A stretch of DNA of 64,000 nt, from the NCBI RefSeq assembly GCF_028023875.1, contig NZ_JAQIPB010000003.1, forward strand, positions 496,001 through 560,000, written 5' to 3'. This DNA is from Xenophilus arseniciresistens. GTDB taxonomy: Bacteria > Pseudomonadota > Gammaproteobacteria > Burkholderiales > Burkholderiaceae_C. The position numbers and the translations under genes are program-made. Of this stretch, positions 42,113 to 51,329 are shown piece by piece. Each line of letters begins with the position of its first letter. The stretch's first letter is position 1. The notes under the pieces are model-generated. The model ran no database searches, was not told where the DNA came from, and saw nothing but the letters and a program-made list of their open reading frames with translations.

Positions 42113-43342
42113 ATGAAACTGATCGACACCATCGTCACCCAGGCCGCCGGCATTGCCGCGGTGCGGCGTGACCTGCACGCCCATCCCGAACTCGGCTACG
42201 AGGAAGTGCGCACCGCCGACGTGGTGGCGGCGCAGCTCACGCAGTGGGGCATTCCCATCCATCGCGGGCTGGGCAAGACCGGCGTGGTGGGCATCCTCAA
42301 GAACGGCAGCAGCGCGCGCGCCGTGGGCCTGCGCGCCGACATGGACGCCCTGCCCATCCAGGAGATCAACACCTTCGCCCATGCCAGCCGGCATGCCGGC
42401 AAGATGCACGCCTGCGGCCATGACGGCCACACGGCCATGCTGCTGGCCGCGGCGCAGCATCTGGCGAAGCACCGCAACTTCGACGGCACGGTGTACCTGA
42501 TCTTCCAGCCGGCCGAGGAAGGCGGCGGCGGCGCCGACGCGATGATCAAGGACGGCCTGTTCGAGCGCTTCCCGATGGACGCGGTCTACGGCATGCACAA
42601 CTGGCCCGGCATGAAGGCCGGCCAGCTGGCCGTCAGCCCCGGGCCGGCCATGGCCTCGGGCAACAAGTTCTACGTGACGGTGCGCGGCAAGGGCGGCCAT
42701 GCGGCGCTGCCGCACACGGGCATCGACCCGGTGCCCATCGCCTGCGAACTGGTGCAGGCCTGGCAGACCATCGTCACGCGCAAGATGAAGCCCACCGATT
42801 CGGCCGTGATCTCGGTGACCACCATCCACGCGGGCGACACCAACAACGTGATCCCCAACGACTGCGAGCTGACCGGCACGGTGCGCACCTTCTCGATGGA
42901 GGTGCTGGATTTGATCGAATCGCGCATGCGCCAGATCGCCGAACACATCTGCGCGGCGCATGACGCCGAGTGCGATTTCCGCTTCGAGCGCTACTACCCG
43001 CCCACCATCAACACGCCGGCCGAGGCCGACTTCGCGCGCGAGGTGATGGCCGAAGTGGTGGGCCCGCAGAACGTGCTCAAACAGGAGGCGGCCATGACCT
43101 CCGAGGACTTCGCCTTCATGCTCCTGGCGCGCCCCGGCGCCTATGCCTTCATCGGCAACGGCGACGGCACGCACCGCGACGCGCTGCATGGCGAAGGCCC
43201 CTGCACCCTGCACAACCCCAGCTACGACTTCAACGACGACCTGATCCCGCTGGGCGCCACCATCTGGGTACGTCTGGCCGAGCGCTTCCTGGCCGAAGCG
43301 CCGGAGCGCTTTGTGCAGGGACGGCCGGAGCGCTTCAAATGA
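42113..43342 (+). CDS. M20-family amidohydrolase (hippurate/N-acyl-amino-acid hydrolase type)
   Basis: The 409-aa protein starts MKLIDTIVTQAAG and has the M20D-type site: Cys101, His103, His106 in KMHACGHDGHTAM, Glu135-Glu136 in QPAEEGGGG, and MHNWPGMKAGQ. These enzymes cleave N-acyl or N-benzoyl amino acids. A TAGACT hexamer (42100-42105) stands 7 bases before the ATG and may be a -10. The stop overlaps the next start by 4 bases (ATGA at 43339-43342). Confidence 0.88.
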   Translation: MKLIDTIVTQAAGIAAVRRDLHAHPELGYEEVRTADVVAAQLTQWGIPIHRGLGKTGVVGILKNGSSARAVGLRADMDALPIQEINTFAHASRHAGKMHACGHDGHTAMLLAAAQHLAKHRNFDGTVYLIFQPAEEGGGGADAMIKDGLFERFPMDAVYGMHNWPGMKAGQLAVSPGPAMASGNKFYVTVRGKGGHAALPHTGIDPVPIACELVQAWQTIVTRKMKPTDSAVISVTTIHAGDTNNVIPNDCELTGTVRTFSMEVLDLIESRMRQIAEHICAAHDAECDFRFERYYPPTINTPAEADFAREVMAEVVGPQNVLKQEAAMTSEDFAFMLLARPGAYAFIGNGDGTHRDALHGEGPCTLHNPSYDFNDDLIPLGATIWVRLAERFLAEAPERFVQGRPERFK

Positions 43343-44436
43343 TCGGCGTGGCCGAGGCCTTCAGCGACAGCTACGCGCTGGCCCGGCAGAAGTTCCTGCG
43401 CGGCTGCCTGGCGGCGGGCCTGGCGGTGGACTCCCAGCCCCTGCCGCTGCCCGGCGCGCAGGGCGAGCCGCTGGCGCTGGACGCCGCATTCGACGGCCCC
43501 GCCGATGCGCAGCGGCTGCTCATCGTGAGCAGCGCCTGCCACGGCGTCGAAGGCCACTGCGGCAGCGGCGTGCAGGCCTTTGCGCTGCACGACGACGAAT
43601 GGCGCGCCAAGGCCCGCGACGCGGGCGTGGCCGTGCTGTACCTGCATGCGCTGAACCCGCACGGCTTCTCGCACGGGCGGCGCGTGACGCAGGAGAACGT
43701 GGACCTGAACCGCAACTTCGTGGACTTCGGCCACGCCCTGCCGGCCAACAAGGCCTATGCGCAGCTGCATGCGCTGCTGCTGCCGGCGCAGTGGCCGCCC
43801 TCGCCCGCCGACGAGGCCGAGATGGCCGCCTGGATGGCCCGCCACGGCGTGCAGGCCTTCCAGGCCGCGGTCTCGGGCGGGCAGTACCAGTTCGCCGACG
43901 GACTGTTCTTCGGCGGCCAGGCCGCCACCTGGAGCAACCGCACCCTGCGCACGCTGCTGCGCCGCCATGCGCGCAAGGCTTCGCGCATCGCCTGGATCGA
44001 CCTGCACACCGGCCTGGGGCCCAACGGCCATGGCGAGCGCATCTTTGCCGGCCACAACGACGGCGCCGAGCTGGCCCGTGCGCGCGCCTGGTGGGACGGC
44101 GGCGGCAGCACGCCCGTGACCTCCATGTACGACGGCAGCTCCACCTCGGCCGAGCTGCGCGGCCTGATCATCAACGCGGCCTATGACGAGTGCCCGCAGG
44201 CGCAGATCACCAGCATCGCGCTGGAGTACGGCACCGAGCCGCTGCTGGAAGTGCTGGCCGCGCTGCGCGGCGACCACTGGCTGCACCTGCATCCCGAGGC
44301 CGCGCCCGAGTTGGCCGCCACCATCCGCCAGCGCATGCGCCAGGCCTTCTACACCGACACCGACGCCTGGAAAGGCCAGGTCATCAGCCAGGCGCGGCAG
44401 GCCATGTTCCAGGCGGTGGACGGGCTGGTCCGATGA
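43339..44436 (+). CDS. DUF2817 / M14-like metallopeptidase family protein
   Basis: The 365-aa protein has a zinc-peptidase-like HxxE motif in SACHGVEGHCGS (His68, Glu71), NVDLNRNFVDF with Arg and Asn for substrate binding, and a second His in WIDLHTGLGPNG. These are carboxypeptidase A-fold features, and DUF2817 is a family of them. No signal peptide is seen. It is coupled to the upstream amidohydrolase and the downstream small protein by ATGA overlaps, suggesting peptide or amide scavenging. Confidence 0.83.
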   Translation: MIGVAEAFSDSYALARQKFLRGCLAAGLAVDSQPLPLPGAQGEPLALDAAFDGPADAQRLLIVSSACHGVEGHCGSGVQAFALHDDEWRAKARDAGVAVLYLHALNPHGFSHGRRVTQENVDLNRNFVDFGHALPANKAYAQLHALLLPAQWPPSPADEAEMAAWMARHGVQAFQAAVSGGQYQFADGLFFGGQAATWSNRTLRTLLRRHARKASRIAWIDLHTGLGPNGHGERIFAGHNDGAELARARAWWDGGGSTPVTSMYDGSSTSAELRGLIINAAYDECPQAQITSIALEYGTEPLLEVLAALRGDHWLHLHPEAAPELAATIRQRMRQAFYTDTDAWKGQVISQARQAMFQAVDGLVR

Positions 44437-44771
44437 GCATGCTCTCGCTCACCCCGCTGTCCGGACGCAGCTACGACGTCGACGTGTGGGGCAGCGTGGC
44501 CGACCCGCTGGACCGCGTGCAGGCCGCGCAGGCCTACGCGCAGAGCCTGGAAGCGCAGCTGGGCGGGCCCGAGGCGCTGATGCGCTGCTTCCTGGCGGCG
44601 CAGTCCGAAGAGAAAGCGCAGCAAGGCGCAGACAAAAGCCCTGCCAGCAAGGATGCGCAGGCCTGGGTGCGGGCGCACCGCCATGCGGCGCATGTGGCCG
44701 AGCGATTCATGCAGGCCCAGCCGCCGCCGGCCTTCGTGCTGCAGCCCAAGCCCGGCCACGCCGCGGCCTGA
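44433..44771 (+). CDS. Hypothetical protein, 112 aa, coupled to the DUF2817 gene
   Basis: I do not recognise this protein. It starts at the ATG overlapping the DUF2817 stop (ATGA at 44433-44436); a second ATG is 6 bases later. It has no signal or membrane segment. Charged helical stretches dominate (VADPLDRVQAAQAYAQSLEA), and an Ala/Lys/Gln-rich part lies at about 60-75. The tail reads AERFMQAQPPPAFVLQPKPG. Its strict coupling suggests a job with the hydrolases, but none is evident. Confidence 0.6.
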   Translation: MSMLSLTPLSGRSYDVDVWGSVADPLDRVQAAQAYAQSLEAQLGGPEALMRCFLAAQSEEKAQQGADKSPASKDAQAWVRAHRHAAHVAERFMQAQPPPAFVLQPKPGHAAA

Positions 44772-44790
44772 GCGCGCGCAGGGCCTTGGC

Positions 44791-45603
44791 TTACGCGAGC
44801 CTTTGCTGCTCGCGCTGCTGCGCGATCACCAGCAGCCCGTCCATGATCAGGCTCTCGACCAGCTCGAAGCTGCCGATCATCGACGGCGCCATCTTCCAGC
44901 CCGCGCCGCCGGCCATGTAGCACACGGGCTCGGCGCCGCAATGCTGGCGCAGGTGCTGCACCATGCGCTCCACGGCGCCGGCGATGGCGTAGGTGCCGCC
45001 GCTGGTGAGCGCATCGCTGGTGTTGGTGGGAAAGATCTGCACCTCGCCCGTGGGCACGTGCAGGCCGGCCGTGCCCGATTCGAGCGCGCGCAGCATGATG
45101 CCGTGGCCCGGCAGGATCAGCCCGCCCAGGAAGCGGCCTTCGGCGTCGATCGCCTCCACCGTCACGGCCGTGCCCACCAGCACCACGATGATGGGCCGCG
45201 GCGCGGCGCCGGCCTGCGCGGCCAGCATGCGGTGGCGCGCGCCGATCATCGCCACGAAGCGGTCTGCGCCCAGGCGCGTGGGATGGTCGTAGCCGTTGAC
45301 GATGCCGGCCTCGGCCACGCTGGAGACGGCCCAGCGCGGCGAGAAGTCGAAAGCCTCGGCGATCTGCTCCTCGGCCCGGCGCCGCACATGCTCGCCGGCC
45401 ACCACGCAGCCCAGCATGGCCGTGGGCGTGACGGGCAGCTCGGCCCAGGGCCCTTCGGCCAGGCGGTCGATGTGGTCCAGGAACTCGGCGCCATGCGCCA
45501 GCAGCGGCGCACCGGGTTCGCCGCGCGCATAGAGCGACCATTTCAGGCGGGTATTGCCAATGTCGATGGCCAGGAGGGCGCGATCAGGGCTTTGCTGCTG
45601 CAT
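44791..45603 (-). CDS. coaX: Type III pantothenate kinase (CoaX)
   Basis: The 270-aa protein opens with the ASKHA phosphate motif [13 protein letters not shown] (Asp14) and contains the family's catalytic GADRF (Asp114). The nucleotide motif normally reads D-x-GTA-x-T-x-D; here it is [14 protein letters not shown], with Leu142 in place of the first Asp and Glu150 for the second. The rest fits CoaX, which makes 4'-phosphopantothenate, the first step of CoA synthesis. Its stop lies 20 bases from the convergent 112-aa gene. The motif change may be a lineage variant or may affect activity. Confidence 0.85.
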   Translation of the reverse strand: MQQQSPDRALLAIDIGNTRLKWSLYARGEPGAPLLAHGAEFLDHIDRLAEGPWAELPVTPTAMLGCVVAGEHVRRRAEEQIAEAFDFSPRWAVSSVAEAGIVNGYDHPTRLGADRFVAMIGARHRMLAAQAGAAPRPIIVVLVGTAVTVEAIDAEGRFLGGLILPGHGIMLRALESGTAGLHVPTGEVQIFPTNTSDALTSGGTYAIAGAVERMVQHLRQHCGAEPVCYMAGGAGWKMAPSMIGSFELVESLIMDGLLVIAQQREQQRLA

Positions 45604-45681
45604 GCGCGCGATTATTCACCCTGGCCCGGGCCGGGCCAGCCGGGGGCTGTCGCCTGCGCGGGAGGACTTGTTCACGGCTTC

Positions 45682-46608
45682 TCAGCAATCCATCTGCTGC
45701 GCCGCCTGCTTGAAGGCCGCCACGAAGTCGGCGGCCACGCCATCGCGCGGTGCGCCGCGGCGCGTGACGGCGAACAGGTCCAGGTGCACGGCCGGCTCCA
45801 CCAGCATCGAGACGCTGAGCCCGTGGCGCAGGCACTCCTCCAGCACGAACGAAGGCACCACGCCATGGCCCAGGCCCGCCTCCACCATGGCGATCAGGGT
45901 GCCTAAAAAGTTCATCGCCGTGCGGTTCTCGTTGCGGGCCCGGCCGCGCGGCAGGTGCGCTTCCACCAGCGCCTGGATGGGGTTGCCGGGCGGCAGGCAC
46001 ACCAGCGGCAGGCCGGCCAGGCTGCGCCAGGGGCGGCTGAGGGCCAGGCCCGGGGGCGCCGTGCCCGGTGGGCTGATGCACATCAGCCTGAAGCGGCGCA
46101 CCGAATCGCGCACCAGCCCCACCGCGGGCTTGACGAAGAAGCCCAGGCCGATGTCGGCCTCGCCGGCCAACAGGTTCTGCCGCACCAGGCCCACGTCGCC
46201 GTCGGCCACATGCACGCGCACGTGCGGATGGGTGTGGCCGAACTGGCGGATCACGCGCGGCAGCAGGCTGGTGGCCACGATGGGCGTGGCCGCCACGTTC
46301 AGGCGCGAGCGGATCGCGGCTTCGGAGCCGCGCACGGCTTCATCGAGGTCGCGCAGCTGCTCGACCACGCGCTCGGCGAAGGGCACCAGGCGCCGGCCCG
46401 CATCGGTCAGGGTCAGCGAGCGCGTGGTGCGCTCGAACAGGCGCGCGCCCACCTGCTGCTCCAGCTCCTTGACCAGCATGCTCACGCCCGACGGCGACAG
46501 ATGCACGCGCTCGGCCGCGCGGGCAAAGCTCTGGTGGCGGCAGATCTCGAGGAAGGCCAGCAGTTGCCGGCTGCTGACATTGATCAATTTCGCTGATGAA
46601 TTCACCAA
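45682..46608 (-). CDS. LysR-family transcriptional regulator
   Basis: The 308-aa protein has a winged HTH in RQLLAFLEICRHQSFARAAERVHLSPSGVSMLV and a periplasmic-binding-like effector domain (about 95-300). The first codon is non-ATG: TTG at 46608, or GTG at 46605, both in the right frame. It is divergent from a Bug-type receptor and monooxygenase gene pair across a 118-base, locally AT-rich gap, so it probably controls them. Confidence 0.88.
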   Translation of the reverse strand: MVNSSAKLINVSSRQLLAFLEICRHQSFARAAERVHLSPSGVSMLVKELEQQVGARLFERTTRSLTLTDAGRRLVPFAERVVEQLRDLDEAVRGSEAAIRSRLNVAATPIVATSLLPRVIRQFGHTHPHVRVHVADGDVGLVRQNLLAGEADIGLGFFVKPAVGLVRDSVRRFRLMCISPPGTAPPGLALSRPWRSLAGLPLVCLPPGNPIQALVEAHLPRGRARNENRTAMNFLGTLIAMVEAGLGHGVVPSFVLEECLRHGLSVSMLVEPAVHLDLFAVTRRGAPRDGVAADFVAAFKQAAQQMDC

Positions 46609-46726
46609 AATGTTCCGTTTGATTCAACGCAGGGAAGCGGTTGAAATTCTCCGTCAAGGATGTCCGGGTCCGCATGCCCGCCGCGCACGCCTCGCGCAGG
46701 ACATCCGCCACCGCCAAGGAGACACC

Positions 46727-47740
46727 ATGAACCGCCTTCCGACTTCCATCGGCGCGAGCGCCGCGGCCGCCGTTTCCCGCCGCCAGGCGCTGCTTGCCGG
46801 CGCGGCGGCGCTGACGCTGGGCCCCGCCGGCCTGGCCCGCGCCGCAGACAGCCAGGCCCCGGTGCGCCTGCTGGTGCCCTTCACGCCGGGCACGGGCATC
46901 GACCTGATCGCGCGCCTGGCAGGCCCGGCCCTGTCGCAGCGCCTGAAGCGCCCCTTCTTCGTGGACAACAAGCCCGGCGCCTCGGGCAACATCGGCACGC
47001 AGGAAGTGGTGCGCGCCACGCCCGACGGCAGCACCCTGCTGGTGACCGTGAACACGGTGGTGATGAACGCGGCCCTGTACCCCAAGCTGGGCTTCGATCC
47101 GGTCAAGGACCTCGCACCCATCAGCCTCACGAGCTGGGGCCAGCTGCTGCTGGTGGCCACCCCGCGCGTGAAGTTCGATTCGCTCACCGGCCTGATGGAC
47201 TTCGCGAAGAAGAACCCCGGCGTGCTGAACTACGGCTCGCCGGGCGCGGGCACGCCGCACCACCTGGCCATGGAGCTGCTCAAGAGCCGCGGCAAGGTCT
47301 CGCTCACGCACATCAGCTACCGCGGCACTGCGCCGGCCGTCACCGACCTGCTGGGCGGCCAGATCGACGTGATGTTCCTGCCCATCCACGTGGCCCTGCA
47401 GCACATCAAGGCCGGCAAGCTCAAGGCGCTGGCGATCAGCTCCGACAAGCCCTCGCCGCTGCTGCCCGAGGTGCCGCCGCTGAACACGCTGAAGATCGGC
47501 GACCTGAACGTGGACATGTGGTACGGCATCTTCGCGCCCGCCGGCACGCCCGAGTCCTTCATCCAGCGCGTGAACGAGGAGCTGCGCCTGATCCTGCGCG
47601 AACCCGAGGTGGCCAAGGCCTTCGAGGCGCAGGGCATGACGCCCGCCCACAGCACGCCGCAGGAGTTCCAGCGCCTGGTGCAGGCCGACGCGCGGCGCTG
47701 GGGCGAGCTGATCCGCACGCAGGGCATCACCGCCGAATAA
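46727..47740 (+). CDS. Bug-family tripartite tricarboxylate receptor, Tat-exported
   Basis: The 337-aa protein starts MNRLPTSIGASAAA with a GGAG SD. A twin-arginine signal SRRQALLAGAAALTLG is followed by cleavage near ARA. The Bug fold features VRLLVPFTPGTGIDLIARL, VDNKPGASGNIGTQEV and LPEVPPLNTL are all present. Such receptors bind carboxylates in the periplasm. No TctAB permease genes are next to it, which is common in this order. The FAD monooxygenase follows by 10 bases. Confidence 0.9.
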   Translation: MNRLPTSIGASAAAAVSRRQALLAGAAALTLGPAGLARAADSQAPVRLLVPFTPGTGIDLIARLAGPALSQRLKRPFFVDNKPGASGNIGTQEVVRATPDGSTLLVTVNTVVMNAALYPKLGFDPVKDLAPISLTSWGQLLLVATPRVKFDSLTGLMDFAKKNPGVLNYGSPGAGTPHHLAMELLKSRGKVSLTHISYRGTAPAVTDLLGGQIDVMFLPIHVALQHIKAGKLKALAISSDKPSPLLPEVPPLNTLKIGDLNVDMWYGIFAPAGTPESFIQRVNEELRLILREPEVAKAFEAQGMTPAHSTPQEFQRLVQADARRWGELIRTQGITAE

Positions 47741-47749
47741 GCCTTCCTC

Positions 47750-49417
47750 ATGACATCCCCTGAAGACACACGCACCGTGACCCCCTCCTCCCAACAGCCC
47801 GGTACCTCGACCCACGATGCCGAAGTGATCATCGTCGGCGGCGGCCCCGTCGGCATGGGCCTGGCCATCGAGCTGGGCCAGCGCAACATCCGCTGCATCG
47901 TGGTCGAGCGCTACGAGCAGCCGCAACCCATCCCCAAGGGTCAGAACCTGACCCAGCGCACGATGGAGCACTTCCATGCCTGGCAGGCCGAAAAGGAGCT
48001 GCGCGCCGCGCGCACCATCCCGCCCGAATACGGCATCGGCGGCCTGACGGCGCACGGCACGCTGCTGGGCCCCTATTCCTACGACTGGCTGCAGCGCGAC
48101 CTGGTCAAGCCCTACTACTACACGGCCAACGAGCGCCTGCCCCAGTACGCGACCGAAGCCGTGCTGCGCGCACGCGCGGCGCAGCTGCCCTCGGTGCAGC
48201 TGCTGACGGGTCATGACGCGGTGGAAGTGGCACAGGACGAGCAGGGCGTCTCGGTGCAGGTGGCGCCGCGCGGCGAGGCCGGCGGGCAAGCCCCCCGCGT
48301 GCTGCGCGCGGCCTACGCCGTGGGCTGCGACGGCGCGCGCTCACGGGTGCGCGAGCAGTCGGGCATCACGCAGACGCGCACCGACCACGACCGCCTGATG
48401 GTGCTGCTGGTGTTCCGCTCCACCGGGCTGCACGAGCTGCTGGCGCGCTTTCCGGGCAAGAGCTACTACAACGTGCTGCAGAGCGAACTCAAGGGCTACT
48501 GGAAGTTCTTCGGCCGCGTGGACCTGGGCAGCACCTGGTTCTTCCACGCGCCGGTGCCGCCCGGCACCACGGCTGAGAACTTCGACTTCAAGGCCTACGT
48601 GCAGGAAGCCGTGGGCGCGCCCTTCGACGTGGACTTCGAGCACATCGGCTTCTGGGACCTGCGCTTCATGCTGGCCGACCGCTACCGCCAGGGCCGCGTG
48701 TTCGTGGCCGGCGACGCCGCGCACAGCCACCCGCCCTATGGCGGCTACGGCGTGAACTCGGGCCTGGAAGATGCGCGCAACCTGGGCTGGAAGCTGGCCG
48801 CCGCGCTGCAGGGCTGGGGCGGCGAGGCGCTGCTCGATTCCTACGACGCCGAGCGCCGGCCGGTGTTCCGCTCCACCATCGACGACTTCATCGCCAAGTC
48901 CATCGAAACCGACCGCCAGTTCCTCGAAAGCCACGACCCGGCGCGCGACCGCGAGGCCTTCGAGGCCGCCTGGCATGCGCGCGCGCATGGCGCCGTGGGC
49001 GAGGTGCATGCCTTCGAGCCGCACTACGAAGGCTCGCCCGTGGTGGGGCAGGAAGAAGGCCAGGCTGCGGCCGTGTGCAGCGCCAAAGGCTCGCACCGCT
49101 TTGATGCGCGCGCCGGCCATCACCTGGCGCCCGCGCTGCTGCCCGATGGGCGCAATGTGTTCGAGGCTTTCGGTGCGGGCTACACGCTGCTGGCGATGGG
49201 CGCCGATCCGGCTTCGGTGCAGCGCTTTGCGGCCGCGGCGCAGCAGGCCGGGCTGCCGCTGACCGTGGTCCAGACCCAAGCCCAGGGCGAAGCCGCGCGC
49301 TACGAAGCCCCGCTGGTGCTGGTGCGCCCCGATGCCTTCGTGGCCTGGGTGGGCCATTCGGTGGAAGTGGACGAAGGCACGGTGCAGGCGGTGCTGCAGC
49401 GCGTGCAGGGACGCTGA
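47750..49417 (+). CDS. FAD-dependent aromatic monooxygenase (phenol hydroxylase/MhpA family)
   Basis: The 555-aa protein has the FAD-binding GXGXXG in EVIIVGGGPVGMGLAIELG (about 27-45), a DG motif in VGCDGARSRVREQ, and the GD motif FVAGDAAHSHPPYGG (about 318-332). The C-terminal part has the thioredoxin-like shape of the family. These enzymes hydroxylate aromatic rings using NAD(P)H and O2. The orphan Bug receptor upstream and divergent LysR suggest uptake and degradation of an aromatic carboxylate. A strong terminator follows. Confidence 0.88.
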   Translation: MTSPEDTRTVTPSSQQPGTSTHDAEVIIVGGGPVGMGLAIELGQRNIRCIVVERYEQPQPIPKGQNLTQRTMEHFHAWQAEKELRAARTIPPEYGIGGLTAHGTLLGPYSYDWLQRDLVKPYYYTANERLPQYATEAVLRARAAQLPSVQLLTGHDAVEVAQDEQGVSVQVAPRGEAGGQAPRVLRAAYAVGCDGARSRVREQSGITQTRTDHDRLMVLLVFRSTGLHELLARFPGKSYYNVLQSELKGYWKFFGRVDLGSTWFFHAPVPPGTTAENFDFKAYVQEAVGAPFDVDFEHIGFWDLRFMLADRYRQGRVFVAGDAAHSHPPYGGYGVNSGLEDARNLGWKLAAALQGWGGEALLDSYDAERRPVFRSTIDDFIAKSIETDRQFLESHDPARDREAFEAAWHARAHGAVGEVHAFEPHYEGSPVVGQEEGQAAAVCSAKGSHRFDARAGHHLAPALLPDGRNVFEAFGAGYTLLAMGADPASVQRFAAAAQQAGLPLTVVQTQAQGEAARYEAPLVLVRPDAFVAWVGHSVEVDEGTVQAVLQRVQGR

Positions 49418-49442
49418 GCCCGCGCGAACACGTCAAGGCTCA

Positions 49443-49469
49443 ACGGCCGCCTGCGGGCGGCCGTTTTTT
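49443..49469 (+). terminator. Rho-independent terminator after the monooxygenase gene
   Basis: ACGGCCGCC (49443-49451) pairs with GGCGGCCGT (49456-49464) around a 4-base loop, followed by a run of T to 49469. It is in the gap between the monooxygenase and the convergent rhodanese gene. Confidence 0.85.
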
Positions 49470-49492
49470 CTTGTCGCTTTTTCGGCGCAGCG

Positions 49493-49924
49493 TCAGTTCT
49501 GCTTCCAGGGCAGGCCGCGCAGGCGCCAGCCGCCGCGCTGGCCGCGATGCCCTTGCGCGTCGGCATCGCCCTCGAAGCCTTCGAGGATGTTGTAGGCCTG
49601 CACGCCCAGCTCGGTGGCGCGGCGCGCGGCGGCGATGGAGCGCACGCCGCTGCGGCACAGCAGCATCACCTTGCCGCCCGGCGGCACGGCCGCGCGCAGG
49701 CCCTCGTCAAAGCCCGGGTTGATCGCCATCCCTGGCCATTGCTTCCAGGCCAGCGGCACGGCGCCGGGCACGAAGCCCACCCACTCGCGCTCGGCGTCGG
49801 TGCGCACGTCAACCAGCACGGCCTGCCCGCCGGCCAGCCACTGGCCGGCCAGTTCGGGGCTGATGTCGCCCGCGTAGCCTTCGGCCGCCTGGGGCGCCGT
49901 CAGCGCCTTTCGCTCCTCACCCAT
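49493..49924 (-). CDS. Rhodanese-like domain protein
   Basis: The 143-aa single-domain protein has VLVDVRTDAEREWVGF and the active-site loop LLCRSGVRS (Cys90), as in thiosulfate:cyanide sulfurtransferases. It would be cytoplasmic and carry persulfide sulfur. It is divergent from the TRAP receptor across a 179-base gap (49925-50103) in which I see only loosely AT-richer sequence and no clear operator. Confidence 0.88.
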   Translation of the reverse strand: MGEERKALTAPQAAEGYAGDISPELAGQWLAGGQAVLVDVRTDAEREWVGFVPGAVPLAWKQWPGMAINPGFDEGLRAAVPPGGKVMLLCRSGVRSIAAARRATELGVQAYNILEGFEGDADAQGHRGQRGGWRLRGLPWKQN

Positions 49925-50103
49925 GGGAAATGCCTTTCATGAAACTGACTGCGCTGAAGTATTGCAGTGCATCAAGTGCCCTGCGCTGCACGGGATTTTT
50001 CACCATCGGGTGAAAACCCTCTTGGTCTGATCGGGCATCGCGTCAACAGTCAGGCCCGCTGGAAGCCTTTGATTTCCGGTTCTAACGAATGGAGACAAAA
50101 CTG

Positions 50104-51219
50104 ATGACAGACAGCAAGACGACGACCCGCCGCCGCAGCCTGCTCAAGGGCGCGGCCGTGGCCGCAGGTGCCCTTTCGGCGCCGATGGTCAGTCAGGCAC
50201 AGACCACCACCTGGCGTTTCCAGAGCACCTGGCCGGCCAAGGACATCTTCCACGAGTTCGCGCAGGACTACGCCAAGAAGGTCAACGACATGGCCGGCAA
50301 CCGGCTCAAGATCGAGGTGCTGCCCGCAGGCGCGGTGGTGCCGGCCTTTCAGCTGCTCGATGCGGTGGCCAAGGGCACGCTCGACGGCGGCCATGGCGTG
50401 ATCGCCTACTGGTACGGCAAGAACCAGGCGGTGGCGCTGTGGGGCTCGGGCCCGGCCTTCGGCATGGACGCCAACATGGTGCTGGCCTGGCACAACTACG
50501 GCGGCGGCAAGGAGCTGCTGGACGAGATCTACAAGAGCCTGAACATGGATGTGGTGTCCAAGCTCTACGGCCCCATGCCCACGCAGCCGCTGGGCTGGTT
50601 CAAGAAGCCAGTTGCCAAGGTGGAAGACCTCAAGGGCCTGAAGTTCCGTACCGTGGGCCTGGCGGTGGACGTGTTCACCGAGATGGGCGTGGCCGTGAAC
50701 CCGCTGCCCGGCGGCGAGATCGTGCCGGCGCTGGACCGCGGCCTGCTCGATGCGGCCGAGTTCAACAACGCTTCGAGCGACCGCGTGCTGGGCTTTCCCG
50801 ACGTGGCCAAGAACTGCATGCTGCAGAGCTTTCACCAGTGCAGCGAGCAGTTCGAGGTGCTGTTCAACAAGACCAAGTACGACGCGCTGCCGGCCGAGCT
50901 CAAGTCCATCATCGACTACGCGACCCAGGCCGCCAGCGCCGACATGAGCTGGAAGGCCGCGGACCGCTATGCCAAGGACTATGCCGAGATGCAGTCCAAG
51001 CAGGGCGTGAAGTTCTACAAGACGCCCGACGCCATCCTGCGCGCGCAGTTGGCGGCCTGGGACAAGGTGACCACGAAGAAGGCGGGCGAGAACCCGATGT
51101 TCAAGAAGGTGATGGATTCGATGCGCGCCTTCGCGCAGCGCAGCGGCCGCTGGAAGAACGACACCGACATCGACTTCAAGATGGCCTGGAACCACTACTT
51201 CTCTCAGAAAAAGAGCTGA
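50104..51219 (+). CDS. dctP: TRAP transporter substrate-binding protein DctP, Tat-exported
   Basis: The 371-aa receptor starts MTDSKTTTRRRSLLKG at the second ATG; the GGAG at 50090-50093 supports it over the ATG at 50089. The twin-arginine leader RRRSLLKGAAVAAG precedes cleavage near SQA. The DctP fold is seen in WRFQSTWPAKDIFHEFA and FRTVGLAVDVFTEMGV with the conserved Arg in the ligand pocket region. It should be periplasmic and probably binds an organic acid. The two membrane subunits are encoded downstream, past a hairpin. Confidence 0.92.
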   Translation: MTDSKTTTRRRSLLKGAAVAAGALSAPMVSQAQTTTWRFQSTWPAKDIFHEFAQDYAKKVNDMAGNRLKIEVLPAGAVVPAFQLLDAVAKGTLDGGHGVIAYWYGKNQAVALWGSGPAFGMDANMVLAWHNYGGGKELLDEIYKSLNMDVVSKLYGPMPTQPLGWFKKPVAKVEDLKGLKFRTVGLAVDVFTEMGVAVNPLPGGEIVPALDRGLLDAAEFNNASSDRVLGFPDVAKNCMLQSFHQCSEQFEVLFNKTKYDALPAELKSIIDYATQAASADMSWKAADRYAKDYAEMQSKQGVKFYKTPDAILRAQLAAWDKVTTKKAGENPMFKKVMDSMRAFAQRSGRWKNDTDIDFKMAWNHYFSQKKS

Positions 51220-51233
51220 TGCGTCTGGCCACG

Positions 51234-51260
51234 AACGGGCGGCGTGCTGCCGCCCGTTTT
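51234..51260 (+). terminator. Attenuator-like hairpin between dctP and dctQ
   Basis: AACGGGCGGC (51234-51243) pairs with GCCGCCCGTT (51249-51258) around a 5-base loop; the T-run reaches 51260. Partial termination here would give more receptor than permease, a usual arrangement for binding-protein transporters. Confidence 0.7.
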
Positions 51261-51329
51261 GTGCGTGTCCTTGTCTTCCCTTTCTCCTTCCCTCCGTCGC
51301 GCGCGCTGCGCGACTGACCGGATCGCCAC

